Assembly: GCA_023213395.1 (NCBI GenBank)
Contig: CM041465.1
Location: 18,228,001 to 18,292,000, forward strand
Reading direction: 5' to 3'
DNA: 64,000 nt
Origin: Cycas panzhihuaensis
Taxonomy: Eukaryota; Cycadophyta
In this document: piece by piece, positions 33,736 through 47,120 of the stretch
Layout of the letters: every line of letters begins with the position of its first letter
Numbering within the stretch: the first letter of the stretch is position 1
Notes under the pieces: generated by a model
Database searches by the model: none
Told to the model about the DNA's origin: nothing
The model's input: only the letters and a program-made list of their open reading frames with translations
Made by a program: the position numbers and the translations under genes

Positions 33736-36040
33736 TAATCACTTTTCTTCAAAACTTGTGTGGAATAAATAATTAACTCTAAACTCTTTCCCCACTTAAT
33801 TCCCTTTTTATAAATTAAACATGACATATATTCATTAATGTGATAATCCATGGAAACATATAATAATTCTAATATTTTTTTTCTTTCTTTTTTTTTTTAA
33901 CATTTTGTCATTATATATATATTTCACTAGTATGTACATGGTAGTTTATACTCATTCTAGAGTGTAAAGAGGTTTTAAAAGGAAAATATTATAAGGAATA
34001 ATGAAAGAAAGAAAATGAATAAAAGACAAAAAGGAGCAGATAAAAGGATTAGTAATTCTATTTCTATAAATATAAAACCATTTGAAACACATGGTAATAG
34101 GTTTATAAAAGTAGAAGACAGAATAATGTAAGTCTCTAAAAAAGAAAAACTCATATAATTCACATCATACTCCTAATAGATTATACAAACATATAGTAAA
34201 ATCCATATTCATATAATATATCATAAAGAAAACATGTTGTTTACAGAATGAAAAAATAATCTCACTTGATAAATAACTAGTTTTCTAAGTATAACAGATT
34301 CCTTATTAGCTTTTTCAAGGGACAAGAAGATTTTAGGATCTTGCCCTTGCTAAGATCCTCCATAGCCCATGATTCCCATGTGGGTCTATCCTTTCAATTA
34401 TTTCATTTTATTCTTAAACCTATAATCTTAACCTTCATGCTACTTAAACCTTTATCTTCAAAAACCAATAGTTTATACTCTTTACGAAGTGGTAGTTTAT
34501 ACTCATCCCAAAGTGAGGTGCCCCTAGCCAAAAGATGAAAGTCAATCTAAATAGTCATCCAAGATAGAAGAGACAAGAGTTTCAACTTCAACATTAAAGA
34601 TTCAAGGAACATACTAGATAGTGACCAAAGAAAATAATAATAAAACCTAATGGTAGAGGAGAATGAGTCATGAAGAGTGCACTTAATATATCCCAACTAG
34701 CTGATAGACTAAAATTTAAGAATCAAAATATATGATGATGGGTCTAAGATAAGAGTGAGAGATATCAGATAAGGCTCCATTAATGGTAGAATGTTTAACT
34801 TTATTATTAGTTGCTCTAGCTATAAATAGGCTAATAGAGAGGAGAGAGGAGAGGATTTTTTGATTGGTTATAGATCACCTAAGAAGTAGGAGATGATCCT
34901 AGGTTACCTTAACTACCTCTATTAGTGAATATACTCAATGCTATGGGAAGATAGGACTAATATTAGAGATAATGTAATCAATTAAGTAAGATGTAAGAAT
35001 CAATTGATAAAGAGATAATAGTAAATGAGATTAGTTCTGATTGTATTAAGGGAAAAAAAAAATCATAATTGAGATGACTATGATCAATAAGAACAAAATA
35101 TGTCAAGTAGGGTTTGATCATACATGAGGCTATGATGGACCTAAGAAACTAGACCTGGACATCCTAAATAACTCATCCAAATAAACCCAACCTATTATAT
35201 AAATAGGTAGGAAAGAAGCTGTCAAAAGACTCGCCCTAGATTATAAGAGGATGAAAATAATATACTCTTTTTTTTCTTGCTTTTCTTTCTTTAATTTTTA
35301 TTTATTTATTTTTTAATTTTTACCTTTCATTTTTTTTTTTTATTTACAAGAAAAGATTCATAATTATCCAATTATGAAGTTCTTTTATTCAATACAATAA
35401 GGATATATCATTTTTAATCGAACCTAAGACAAAATAAACTAATCTCCTTAAGGTTTGAACAACAGGAAAGAAGAAAAATTAAAATCATAGTGTCTCCAAA
35501 TATAAAGGGAAGGCAGTAGAATAAGTACTTACTTTAGAGTGTAGATAGAGAGAACCAAGGATAATAAAAGAAAAAAGAAAATAATAGGTGATAAATGACC
35601 AAAAAGGAATCCTTAGGATGAAGGACTAACAAATAAAAGTATGATCTAAGCAATTAATAAAGCATCTAAAGATGATGAACTAATCTCTCTTTTTAAGGTT
35701 GAAGATAGATAATGAGGTTGAGGGACAAATTTCTCTCTTAAGTATAGCGCTCAAAAGAGAAGAAGACCAAAACTCTCAAAAGAAAAACACTCACAATCAA
35801 CACATATGCTAGAAAGAGCTATAGAATTATATGATCACAAGGAAAAAAAAAATTATAAAATTAAGAATAGATTAAGAGAAGATAAAAAAAGACTAAACAA
35901 GGGAATTGTTCATAGTTTTAATTCATTAGACAAGAAAAGAAATTTAGAGCCATAGTTTATTGTCATTACAGAGATGTCATAGAGTAGATATTAACTCTAA
36001 GTCAATATCTATAGTTTGTTGCATCAGCATAGCATTTCCC
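33571..36040. other. G copy 1, non-coding 3' region (middle part)
   Basis: Matches 50061-52440 of copy 2. AT-rich with no supportable gene. It contains the TG/CA microsatellite near 33681-33736, T-rich tracts near 33880 and 35270-35350, and CATAGTTT-like units at about 35915-36015. Near 35965-36030 a ~350-bp block present in copy 2 (52440-52790), holding the RT start, is missing. Confidence 0.6.
33681..33736. repeat. Self-complementary TG/CA microsatellite
   Basis: TGTGTGTATGTATGTGTGCGTGTA is followed by TACACACACACACACAC.. and then TATATATAT, so the array can fold on itself. Copy 2 at the matching place (50150-50175) has only an AT-rich run, so the array grew in copy 1. Confidence 0.85.
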
Positions 36041-37560
36041 TCTTAAAAGTGAGGAGGGACTGGCTCTATTAGAGAAATTACCTCCTAAGGTTAGGAATGG
36101 TCAACTAATGATGAATCAGGTTATATTACTTTTGAAAAACCCAACCTATGATATATGGAAGGAAGATTAGAAGATGACCTTGCTAAGTGTTCAAGAATTA
36201 CCTTATCATTTTCAAAATAATCATGGTGGAAAAGATTGACAAGTAAATTCCTTGGTAGGCTAGTAAATAAAGAAGAAGGCCTAAAATATAAAGGAGGATC
36301 AATCAAAGAGTCTGAATAGGTAAAAGCAAACTCAATGATTAAAGAAACTTGAGATAAAGGAATAAACCTATTAATAAATTCCCAAATCAATATAAACTTT
36401 CACTTAAAATCCTTATAGAAAATCTAACAATCTTAATTAGAAAAAGACATTAAGATGAGGGATAATAGAGAAATGTCCATGGAAGGATAGGAAGAAAATG
36501 AAATAGTGGAAACCAAATTTACTTCCCATACTAGAGTGGGGGTACTTTGATCCCTTTGAAGTATATCAAGTGAATTAATATCCTCACCACTTGATTCTAA
36601 GCTTAGAAGTTGATGCAACAATATATTCTTCTCATGTATATTTAACTATTTAATAAAAAGAGAAGACTGAGAGAAGAGAGGTGTAGCATTAATTAGAACA
36701 TTATATAAAAGAGAAAAAAATATGATAAATCAAAGAATAATTTGTAGTGGAAGCAACTAAAGCATTTGACCTCAAAGGCAAAGATAAAACTTGTGAGAAA
36801 CATGTTTGAATAGGATGGGGAGCTTTCATATCAATAGTTTTGCCCACAGGCATTTAGTCATAAGATGTAATAGAATGTGAAGCTACTTCTTCATTACAAG
36901 CAGAAAAGGAAATTGAAAATTGATAAGTCAGACCCAAAGACTAAGGAGGAGGTGAAGGACCTAATGAAATAGGGATAATCTCCACCAAATCAACATCTTT
37001 TACTTCTCCTAGAGGAGGAGGAGTTTTAATGGTAAAGTATTGGTCTAAATCTAATGATTGGAAGAAATACTCAAAGGAGCTTGATAACTCACTAGGCTTA
37101 GAAAAGGCCTCAACAAGTGGGACTAACTATTTAATAGGTTTTAGCTTTTACTTTACAAATTTTAATTGTCTCTCATGGATGAACCTAAGTTTACTAAAGA
37201 GGCAAGAATAAACTATATCCATTTGGGTAATCTAGGGTCTACCCAAGAGGATGTTATACTCTAAATCAAGATCAATGATAATTAATTTAGTAAGAACCAC
37301 CTTTCCTTCTAGAGTAAGAGGAAGAGTAACTTGACCAAGGGGCACTTTTTTATTTTTATCATATCCCTAACAAATCCACTTGCATGAATCAAAGACCAAA
37401 ATTTCCAAGTCTTCAATAAGATGAAGAGGGATAACATTAATAGATGATCCCTTATCAATGATTACACATTTAATATTGATGTCATCCTTTATTATCTCAA
37501 TATATAATAGAGGCATTTCATTTGGAGCATGTGTGGTATGATTAGCCAAGGTAACTGCAA
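36040..37560 (-). pseudogene. G copy 1 protease and downstream linker relic
   Basis: Minus strand. Near 37549-37380 the retropepsin core reads YIEIIKDDINIKCVIIDKGSSINVI with the catalytic Asp kept (Asp-Lys-Gly for Asp-Gly/Asn-Gly). The region 37320-36433 corresponds to the protease end and acidic linker of copy 2. 36390-36121 reads MIWEFINRFI.. to ..YHRLGFSKVI, closely matching 53171-52887 of copy 2. Gag is absent: about 10 bp upstream of the protease the sequence changes directly into a G LTR (37567). Frames are broken by many stops. Confidence 0.75.
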
Positions 37561-37566
37561 TGTTGT

Positions 37567-38050
37567 GATTGGACCTAAATCAACTATCTCCTAACTAGTA
37601 GTATATTTCTTCTATTTCAAGTCTAATCTAAGAGACAATAAACCTAAGAGAACCAAAGGGACCACTTTTTCCAAATCCCAAGAAGGAGTCTCCACATGAT
37701 TATGCTACTTGATTTTGAGATTTTGTTAATAATGTCTCTTGTGTCCTTCCTAGGGTCTCCTTTTCTCTTATTCTTTCAATCTTTAGAGTTTTAATTAAAT
37801 GAAGAAGGGCTAAGTGGTGGAAAGGTTTTATCTTTCTCTCTCTTTTTTTAAATGAAATGAGAACAAGAGCAACCAATAAAACTATAAGATCTATCTACTT
37901 CTTTTCAACACTCAAATAAATAAAAGAACTAAATTCACACATGAAATATCTTTTTCTTTTTTTTTAAAGATGAAATGCATTAAAAATAAATGCAAAGCTA
38001 CTTCATTTAGATGCAACACATACTTTTCAATAAGCAAGAAACTAGTGTGA
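37567..38050 (-). repeat. Middle G LTR
   Basis: Matches the right LTR from its 16th base or so (TGATTGGACCTAAATCAACTATCTCC) and continues through AGAAGGAGTCTCCAC, TGTCCTTCCTAGGG and TGGAAAGGTTTTATC. The outermost ~14 bp and the primer site are lost at the junction with the copy 1 protease. The inner limit is unknown. A ~75-bp block present in the other LTRs (AAAGGCTAGGATATAA..GAGTTC) is deleted around 37712. Confidence 0.7.
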
Positions 38051-40119
38051 AATGCAACTAACACCACATGTAACTATGTATACAAATCACTAAGAGATCT
38101 AATAATATGCAATGTTTATGTGAAGCTTTTATTTCAATTATATGTTATGTTCTTTTTAGAAAATGTTTCAAAATGAAAAGAGAGATCTTAAAGATTTACT
38201 ACTATTGTAATGAATGACTTTCAGACCATAGATATTGCATGAAATCAATCATATCCAAGTCATTATCCATAAACAAGCAACAAACTAAAGAATAAAGAGA
38301 TTTTATCATAATTGGAGTCTATAAGATACTAAAGAGATCATTAAATCTCATATGACCTGAAAAAGCATACCATTCATAAATTTAAATTTTCTTTTAAAAA
38401 AAGAGAATAATGAAAAGAGTGAAATGAAACAAGAATAATACTAATAACGTTTTATGATTTCTTACCTATTATAAAACTCTCACCTCATAATGGCTTTCTT
38501 TCTTTCATATGATTAAACTACTTTAAATTCTTCCTTTAAAACCAACAAAGGAAAAAGAGAAAAAAGGACAATGGGTTCAATGACAGCCACAGATAAGTCA
38601 AGATGAAATCAAACCTCTTGGGGATTTGGATAGCTACAGAAGAATGGGAAAGAGTAGCTATCTTGTGAGTGAAGATATGAGTATTCTTCGTAATAGTCTA
38701 CTCTCTTTTTGTCCTTTAAAGGGTAGACTTTTTAGCCAAATTTCTAAGGTGAAAAATGAGTACAAAGGTACTTCAAATATCAACAAGAAAAAAGGAAAGA
38801 TACTAAGTACAGACAGTCACCAAAGAGTAGAAAAATTATAAGAGTTTTTAATAGGAAAGATCTCACTAGGAATAAAGAAGTTTGAAGTTGAAGAATTTAA
38901 AAGAAATTATGAATTTAAAGAAAGCTCATCCCCTTCTAATAATAGATGAAAATAGGGTTTGGATGACTTTTTGGGCATGATTAGGGTTGGTTTCTATTAA
39001 ATCTAGGTAGTGGTGTATAAGAAATTAGTGTGCTGAAACGTTTTACATGCATGTCAATAAAAAACATGATCGATCACATTTTTGGAGACACAAAAAACTT
39101 GACTTTACTCTAAAAATGTGATCAATCCCATTTTTAGTAGGACAAAAAATGTGATAAATTGGAAGATAAAAATAGCTTATTAAAGAGTCAGAAAATAATT
39201 TTTATTAATGAAGTTTAGTACATATGACTTTATTAATGAGGAAAATGGCCCAAATAGGATGAAAGTAATAGGCACAAGCCCAAAAATTAATTAAAAACAA
39301 CAAATTAAAGGTGAAATCAAGACAAAAACATGAAATAAAAGGTTTTAAAAGAGGAAGTGAATTAAAAATATCATGAAAGAAAAGAGTTTAGTGCCATAGT
39401 TATCACTCATCAATAGGTGATAGCATAATAATACATCCATCATTATTCAACATATATCATCAATCTAATCAATATAACATTTTATCAAAACATGGCCTAA
39501 TGCATATGAAACAAACTTAAACTAATCATTCTCACATAAACTAATATAAGAAACTCATTAAAAGTGATAACAATTAATAAGAGGGCTAGATTTTGGTGAA
39601 ACATTTGCCCTCTTAATGCCTGAAGCCCCTACTTCAGAAAGAAAGTAGAATGGTAAAAGGTGACAATGATAAAGATGAAGGATTTTCTATCACAAGTTAA
39701 CAAAAATTAGGAAGAGGTATGTGAATAATGGATTAGTAATCTACAAAAGATCAACAATCTAATTAAATTAAGTTTAATACCTCTTAAAGTGAAGTCAAAA
39801 GGATGTTGCTTCAAAACTTACCCAAAAGGATCAGTTTCACATTCACTAAACAAAAGATCAATGGCCCACAAATAGAATGGGACTTAAAAATGTAATTGGT
39901 CATAGTTTATCTCTCATTAAAGGATGGACTATCATAGTTTTTGGGCTCATTAATAGGTGAATTTTTAGAGACTTAAGACTACCATAGTTTTGACTCATTA
40001 GTAGATGACCTTTTAGAGCTTCCCATCATAATTTAAACTTATTAATAAGCTAAAGGACTTTGAAGCTTAATTATAGTAGTTTAATCTCATCAACAATAAA
40101 ATTTTAGAGAGTTCCCTTA
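38051..40119. other. G copy 2, LTR remainder and 3' non-coding region
   Basis: Matches 10750-13090 of copy 1 throughout, including the CATAGTTT minisatellite at 39901-40110. No supportable gene. Element E begins at 40120. Confidence 0.6.
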
Positions 40120-40501
40120 TGAAAACATGATGATCTATATATGTCTACTCTAATTTAAGTATAGTGATCAAAATATTGATAAATATTCAATATATCAAGC
40201 AAATAAACACAATAAATGGGCATGCAAATATACTAGTGAATTTGCCACACCATAGGCTCTCTCTCGGATAAAGCTTTGATATTAATTATAAATCAAAATT
40301 AATATACAAGTATGCAGGGTAATATTTATAGTCATCCACCAAGATTACATTGCAATAGGATATGTTGACTTAATGGAATAAGAGGTGGACCTAATGTCAC
40401 TATCCAATATGATTGAATTACATTAGAGGTCCATTAATATATTATAAACATTAGTTTAAACAAAATAGAAAAAATGGAGGAGATATTATAAAGCTTTAAC
40501 A
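40120..40501 (-). repeat. E 3' LTR
   Basis: On the minus strand TGTTAAAGCTTTATAATATC to ..GATCATCATGTTTTCA; preceded there by the purine tract AAGGGAGGG (40502-40510). Confidence 0.88.
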
Positions 40502-40512
40502 CCCTCCCTTAA

Positions 40513-42130
40513 TAACAACTTTATTTCTTCAAATGCTAAGGCCAAATCTAAACTACTCAAACCTTGATTTACTAAGTGCTTTAGTAGAGATGTATGTAAC
40601 CTGGTCTTCAATAAGATAATAGATAAGATCAACTTCTCCATTTTGGACATGCTCATAAATGAAGTGACGGTGGATCTCAATGTGCTTGGTTTTAGCATGG
40701 AATACATGATTCTTCATCATCTTTAACACATTTTAGTTATCACAATATAGGACAGTTGGTGAAGTTTGTTGAAGTCCAAGCTTAGTGAGAATCATTTTGA
40801 TCAAAATAAACTCAATTATAGCATGGATAACTACTTTATATTCTACTTCGGTGGAGAAAAGGGCAATATTAGGTTGCTTCTTATAGCTCCATGAGATTGT
40901 AACTGAGATCATATTAAAATAATAGCCTAAAGTTGAATGGCATGTATCCTAGCAACCAGCCTAATTAGCATCTGTATGTCCCTTTAGAATAGGTGATTTA
41001 GTCTTATTGTATTTAAGGCCAAATTGATAAGTGCCATATATGTATTTGAGGATCCTAGTGCATGCTTTCCAATGAGATACTTTCGGTTGTGACATATACT
41101 TGGAGCAGATCCCTACTACATATGAGATATCCAAATGAGTGTGGGTGAGATAGATAATACTCCCAACTAACTCTTGGTATAAAGTGGGATTAAAAGGTTT
41201 TCCTTGTTCATCTAGGTTTAACTTGGTTCTTGTCTCCATGGGAATTGGTACAAGCTTATAATTTGTCATCCTATATCTTTCTAAGAGTTCATTGATATAC
41301 TTAATTTGAGTCAAGAGGATGTGTCTTGGTTCTTGCAAAACTTCAATTCCAAGGAAGTAGTGGAGCAAGCCAAGGTTAATCATCTCAAAGTTACTCTTTA
41401 ACTCTAATTGAAGAAAAGAGATTCCATCTGTATCATTGTTAGTAATAGAAAGATCATCCATATAAAGTACAATGATTGTGATCAAATTATCTCTAACCTA
41501 AATGTAAAGATTAGGGTCAGATGGTGAATGATTAAATCCATTGTATGTGAGAAAGGCATATATCTTTATATAATAGGCATGTAGTACTTGCTTGAGTCCA
41601 TATAGGGCTTTCTTAAGTCTATAAACTAAGTGTTCTTGTCTTAAAACAACATAGCCTAGGGGTTGTTTCAAAAAAACCTCTTCCTTGAGATCTCTATTAA
41701 GGAAAGCACCTTTTATATTAATTTGGTAAACAAGCCATCTAAATCTGATTGTTAGGGACATAACCAAATAAAATGTGGTCATGTTAGTTACCAATGCATA
41801 GGTCTCATCATAATCAATTCCTTCCTACTATTTAAAACCTCTTACAATAAGGTGAGCTTTATGATGTTCTACGGTACCATCTCATGGAGCTTTGTCTTAT
41901 ATAGCCATCTATAGTTAATTGATTTCTTCTCAGGTGGTAATGTAGTTAGCTCCCAAGTGTCATTTTTTAAAATGGAATTCATCTCTTCATCCATAGTTGC
42001 TTTCCATGTTTGGTCTTTGACTGCCTTCTCAGATATGGAAGATTGAGGTGTTTTAAGAATACATGACATGAGGGCAAAGTTTGTATAGTGTCTCATCTTG
42101 GAAGGCCTCTTTGTAGTTGTGGGAGGAAGA
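40513..42130 (-). pseudogene. E reverse transcriptase and RNase H relic
   Basis: Minus strand. RT begins with KDQTWKATMDEEMNSILKND (near 42030-41970) and TWELTTLP. It continues with VYQINIKGAFLNRDLKEEVF (41735-41675; catalytic Asp changed to Asn) and YRLKKALYGLKQVLHAYY (41620-41570). The catalytic box is YMDDLSITNND (41465-41430, both Asp kept), then GLLHYFLGIEVLQ (41375-41335). RNase H follows with YQELVGSIIYLTHT (41190), KGHTDAN (near 40970) and, in another frame, KNHVFHAKTKHIEI (40720-40680). A 174-codon open stretch (41485-40961) remains. Confidence 0.9.
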
Positions 42131-42399
42131 GGAGCATCATTTAAAAGTTATTATACCCACTTAAGAGATGGCTAAAAGCTAGTGGCTTCCACCTGAAGGT
42201 TATCAATTAAAATGGGAGGCACATTTATGCTTGCTTGAGTTAATGACAAAGAAGTTATTGGAACTAATGATGGACTAGGAGTATAGGAGTAAGCTAGTAT
42301 AGGTGGCTCCAAAGTTTGTCCAAGGGTCACTTGTGATGCACCAACTTCATCTACTGCTACAATCTATAGTTAAGGAGTGGTTAGTTCCTTTGGTTCTTC

Positions 42400-43735
42400 T
42401 GCAAAGATTACATCTTATGTCATGTAAGCTTGTTTACCAACTGTGTTAAAGACTTTATAGGTTTATAACAAAGTATATAGCCAAGGAAGATGTACTTAAG
42501 GCTCTTATCATCAAGCTTCTTTTTATTGTACTTTTGGATATATTTATATGTTGTGCATCTAAAGATCCTCAAGTGAGTTATAGATGGTTTCTACCTAACT
42601 AAGTTTCTTCAAGAGTAATATTCCTAATCGTAACTATGGGATTTATGTTGGTTAGGTAATCAACTATGGCAATGGCATCGACCCAAAATCTAGTGGCAAG
42701 GTTAGTAGTACTAAGCATGGTTTTTCCTTTATTGATCAAAGTCTAATTAATCCTTTCAGCTACACTATTCTGCTGGGGTGTGTGAGGAACAGAAAATTGA
42801 CACTAGATGATATGTTCTTTGTATATTAAACTAATTTGAAATGTATTCACCACTATTATTAGATCTAAGGGTCTTGATTTTCATCCTACTTTCATTTTCT
42901 ATAGTAGTTTTGAACTCTTTGAATCTATCTAGGTCTTGATATTTATTTCTCAAGAAGTAGACTCATACTTTCCTTAAGAAGCCATCTATGAAGTTGATGA
43001 AATATTGGCTACCATTAAAAGATTGGGAGGACATAGGGCCACAAATATCAAAGTGGACTAACTCTAATAGTTGTGAAGCTCTCCATGCATTCTTGGAAGG
43101 GAATTTTTCTCTTTGCTACTTTCCTTTAGGTAGGCCTCATATATATTCTAGTATCTTTTGATTTTAGGTAGGTCATATACCATTTTAAGCCTAGACATAA
43201 GGTTTAAACTTTGAATATTCAAATGACCTAGGTGTTGATGCCATAGGTGGTCTTTAGATCTATTTGTGATCACTTCATCTTTTCAATGGGACCATTCTAT
43301 TAGTTCTTATATGTAAGGGGACTCTTCATCAATTACATCCTTCCCCTTATTAGATTGAGTTGTGTTGACCATTAAATAGGATTTATGTTATAGAGTACTA
43401 GCAAGGGGGATACTATCTAGCCTGTATAAGCCACCATCTTTATGTCCTATGGCCACAAGTTTACCTATAGCATGGTTTGTAATTCTGCAAATGCCCTAGG
43501 TAAATAGGACATCTAAGTTTTGCTTGTCCATTTGGTTGATAGAAAGTAGGTTCATCTTCATATCAAGTACAAAGAACACATTACTGATATGGTGTCTAAT
43601 GTTAGATTCCTTTAATGTGATTAGTGCCCTACTAATTTTGGTCATATTATAAGTAAAGTTATCCCTAAATGCGATTGTTTGAGTGTTAATTAGTTGAGTC
43701 TCTTCCAACATTTTTTCAGAACCTTTCATATGTCT
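42400..43735 (-). pseudogene. E protease end and integrase relic
   Basis: Minus strand. 43729-43496 reads ..ISNVFFVLDMKMNLLSINQ.., the pre-integrase segment after a copia protease. The integrase zinc domain and core lie at ~43400-42600 but are heavily broken. The clearest motif is PRQNSVAERIN-stop-TLINKGKT near 42760-42715, which includes the catalytic Glu, followed by FWVDAIAIVDYLTN (42690-42650). Numerous TAA/TAG codons. Confidence 0.85.
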
Positions 43736-43779
43736 TATTGCATTAGAATCAAGAAGCCATAAGAGCTATGAGGTCAATG

Positions 43780-45180
43780 CTGTAAAAAATAGGTTATGGG
43801 AGGAGGCGTCATGGCCATCTCCCATGTTGCCACCTTGTTGTTGATTGTACTATTAGTTCCTTTTATTTCTATTTGAGAACCATTGCCTATTTTGAGGTCT
43901 TTGTCCTTGTGTGGGCCTTGGATTCCAATTCTACTAATAGAATTAGCCTTGAGATTAGTATGATGGCACCCCTTGTAAGTAGAAAAGGCCTCCTTATTAT
44001 TGAACAAGACGACCTTATTGATAATAAGGGCCTACTTGTTGTGGAAAAGGGGCTCCTTGAGGAGGGCATGGTCCTCTTTATTGAAAAGAAACTCCTTATC
44101 TTTGTTGATTATAACTAGAACCTGCTTAATAGTAGGTAGGTGCTCCTTATTGATAAATAGAGGGTGGTTATTAACAAAATGACCCATATGCTTGGCTTCC
44201 TTGGTTTTTCAAGATTTAAAAATCAAATTGTTGTCTCCTACATTTAATGGCTAAGTGTTTAATTTTTCCATAGTAGAGGAAGGTGACATTTGGTTTGCCC
44301 TGCTAATTCTTTTGAGACTGTCCCTATGGTTGGTGTTGTGGCTATTAAGGATCCTAAGTTGGATAGGAGGAGGAGGAGGTGCTAATAAGATGCTATTAAG
44401 TTGGCTACTGATGTGACTCTTATGATATGGATAGAGTGTCTAAGTGTTGAGCTAGGTCTAGTTACTAACTAAGATGTTAGGCTGCTATATTAACAATCTT
44501 ATCATTTTCTAAGTTTTAGGCTATAAAGGCAGGACCTGAGTCATATGTTGATGTTACTCCTAGTTGGTTGAGAATATTCTCCTCTTGACGTAAGAGCCCC
44601 TCAAAGGTTATGAAGTCCATCTGAGAATAGTTGTTATGTAACTTGGATATAAAGGAGTTGTATTCCATCGGTAGAATGTTTATAATGCTTTAGATTAAAT
44701 TATGGTCAAAAGGTGGCTCGCAAAGGATAATCAATTGGTTTCTAATAGTCTTAACTTCAGTCAAATGATTTGTAATGTTTCTAGTAAAAGGCATAGAAAA
44801 TATGCGAACCTTAAGGGTAAGGGACCTAGATTCATCCTTCCTCTTGTAAAGGGAACAAAGTATGGTCCAAGTTTCATTTGAGCGTTATGCCATTTTGATG
44901 TTTTGATCCACTTGGTCTTTAACTACCAAGTGGAGGAAGGATAATACTATGTTATCCTTAGTTTTAAAGTTTGCTAAGGCTATAGGATAAAGTGGAATAG
45001 TCTTAGTGGAATCATTAGGATCTTGAGTGGGATTAGGCATGGGTATGTCCCCATTGATATAGGCCCAATATTTATTTATGATGAGTAAGTTTTTGACTTG
45101 CTTTTTCTATGGTATAAAGTTATTAATGCCATTGAGTTTGATGTTGTTAGAGAGAAGTATTTATAATGCCAAATTTGAAA
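43780..45180 (-). pseudogene. E gag relic
   Basis: Minus strand. The start region near 45150 (LNGINNFIP) leads to a copia gag domain with NKYWAYINGDIPMPNP (near 45080-45030), WTILCSLYKRKDESRSLTL (44865-44815) and KLHNNYSQMDFITFEGLLRQEE (44645-44580). The zinc knuckle near 44275-44235 reads LYYGKIKHLAIKC, with the first two Cys turned into Tyr. A Lys/Asn-rich region with repeated LFNNKEA-like segments (44110-43990) follows. Stops throughout. Confidence 0.82.
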
Positions 45181-47104
45181 AGTTTTTATGTTTGAACTTA
45201 TGTATTTAAAGTTTTTGCGTGATACGGTACTAATCTACCTAAGTGGCTTTCTATTCTAGGATTCTAAGGCCAAGGGTCTCCAAGAAAGCTCTGAGTTGTT
45301 ATCTTATTTAATGGCACCTACCCATAAGTGGTAAACCAAGGACCTGATATACTGGTAAATGAGCTCAAAGGCATGGTATAACTCAGTATATAGATTATAA
45401 AGAAGATCCTTAGACCCTCTTAATTTGTTTCCCCACATGTATTGGTCTTATGTCAAATGATAAATCTAGTGGTAAAAACTTACTGACTAAGGTACTCACC
45501 CCCCCTAGCTCTAGCCTAGTCTCTAAACTCTAAAAGATAGGGTCTCCACCTTATCCTTCCACCTATTACACCTGATAGCCAATGATATTTCTCATCCAAT
45601 ATGAGTAGGACAAGGGCATGAATATGGTGGTAACTTTAGGGGTCCTAATTGTTCCCCTTGCAAGGCTATAAATGGGGGTTTAATTTAAAAGTTATCTTTC
45701 TTTTAATGTGAAAATTTAATTTTTTAAGTGAGTTTCTTATACACAGGAGGTTCCTTTTAAAATAATAAATGAAATAAAAAGGAAATAAAGCAAATTGAAA
45801 TAACAAGGGTAGGTTTATAATGCTCTTGATGGGCTAAGCTTTGAGAGTTAACTTCTTTAATCTTCCAAGAGTAACACCTATACATGAGATACCACCATAC
45901 ACTAATTAGCCTTGAAAATTAGAATTAAATAGCTAAAAATAATAAGCCATAACCTACTCTAGCAAAAGAACCTTAAGGAAACTGAAAAATACATTCTAGG
46001 CTTAAAAATTAAGGCTGAAATAGCTCAATCATAAGGGTCAAATTGAGCAACTAATATCTCCTTCAAATCAGCTCTAAATCTAGCGTAATTTAATTCTAAG
46101 TTGTAGAGCTCTGAATTAGTTTTTTAGCACTTTAGATGGTTTGAAAAACAAACCTATGGTTGAGGAGATATCATAGAAATAGTATAGGTACATTTAATGC
46201 CTAAAAAATTAGTGAAAATAGGGTTAAGTCCCCTTCAGATTAGCCCCTGGTCACTTATAGACCCCATGTGACCACTTGATGATGTTGTTAGGGGGTTAGC
46301 AGACTTGAAGAATTATTAAAAAGGGCTAAATGTTTTTGCAAAATAAAAAATAATCAAATCTAACTAAATTAGATTTGAAATCTACATTTTATGAGGTCAT
46401 ATAAGAGCTAAATGTGACTAAACAAAGGAGCTTTAGGAAAATTTAAATTGAGATTTAAATCAAATTTAATATCATCTCACTAAATTATCAAATCTTATGA
46501 TAAAAATATGAAACAATTTAATGATTTTATGAGTCTTGATGATCAAATAACCTATGTGTGAGGCATGCACCACCTGTGGAGATTTGGGAGCTTAAAAACT
46601 GTATCAAATGGCCACCAAATGCCACAAAATATTAGAAGGATGGGTGTGTCACATAGATGAAGTTCTAGGAATAGATAACACTACAAATGATGCCCTAGAT
46701 TGAGAGAATGAGGCTTCTAAAGTTTGGGGGTCTCCATAGACTCAGTAATGAAGAACAAAGCTAGATATAGCTCAAAACAACCTCAAAACTCCTATGTTAA
46801 CCACTAGAAATGGGTGTGGGGTTGCTATAAACACTAATGAAGCTTCAACAAATCAAAATCATTAGCAATATAGTTACAACAAGTAAGAAATGTGATTTTT
46901 CACATGTTTTCTTTAGAAAAACTAAAAAAAAACCCAAATGGATGTAAATAGGCTTCAGAATCTATTTGAGAGGCTGAAATCTCTTGTAACTAGTTATGTA
47001 TGGAATCTAATATTACAAAAATGTTTAGATTTTCCATAAAATATGAGGGAAATAGAGTAAAATCAATTAAAAATCACCAAAACACTCTAAAATTAGGCAC
47101 ACCC
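45181..47104 (-). other. E untranslated leader
   Basis: Non-coding region of ~1.9 kb between primer site and gag, without a supportable gene. Confidence 0.65.
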
Positions 47105-47118
47105 GAGCTCTAATACCA
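47105..47118 (-). promoter_or_regulatory. E primer-binding site
   Basis: On the minus strand TGGTATTAGAGCTC lies 2 bp after the LTR end, an initiator tRNA-Met site with C-to-T decay. Confidence 0.85.
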
Positions 47119-47120
47119 TG

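Noticed and set aside
36121-36621. Possible host gene on the minus strand (two open frames)
   Set aside because: The first matches 52887-53171 of G copy 2 almost residue by residue, both lie between protease and RT positions of G, and both are bordered by G relics, so they are retroelement linker.
43873-44182. Overlapping plus-strand frames opposite E gag
   Set aside because: They are shadows of the Lys/Asn-rich minus-strand gag region and have no domain or partner copy.
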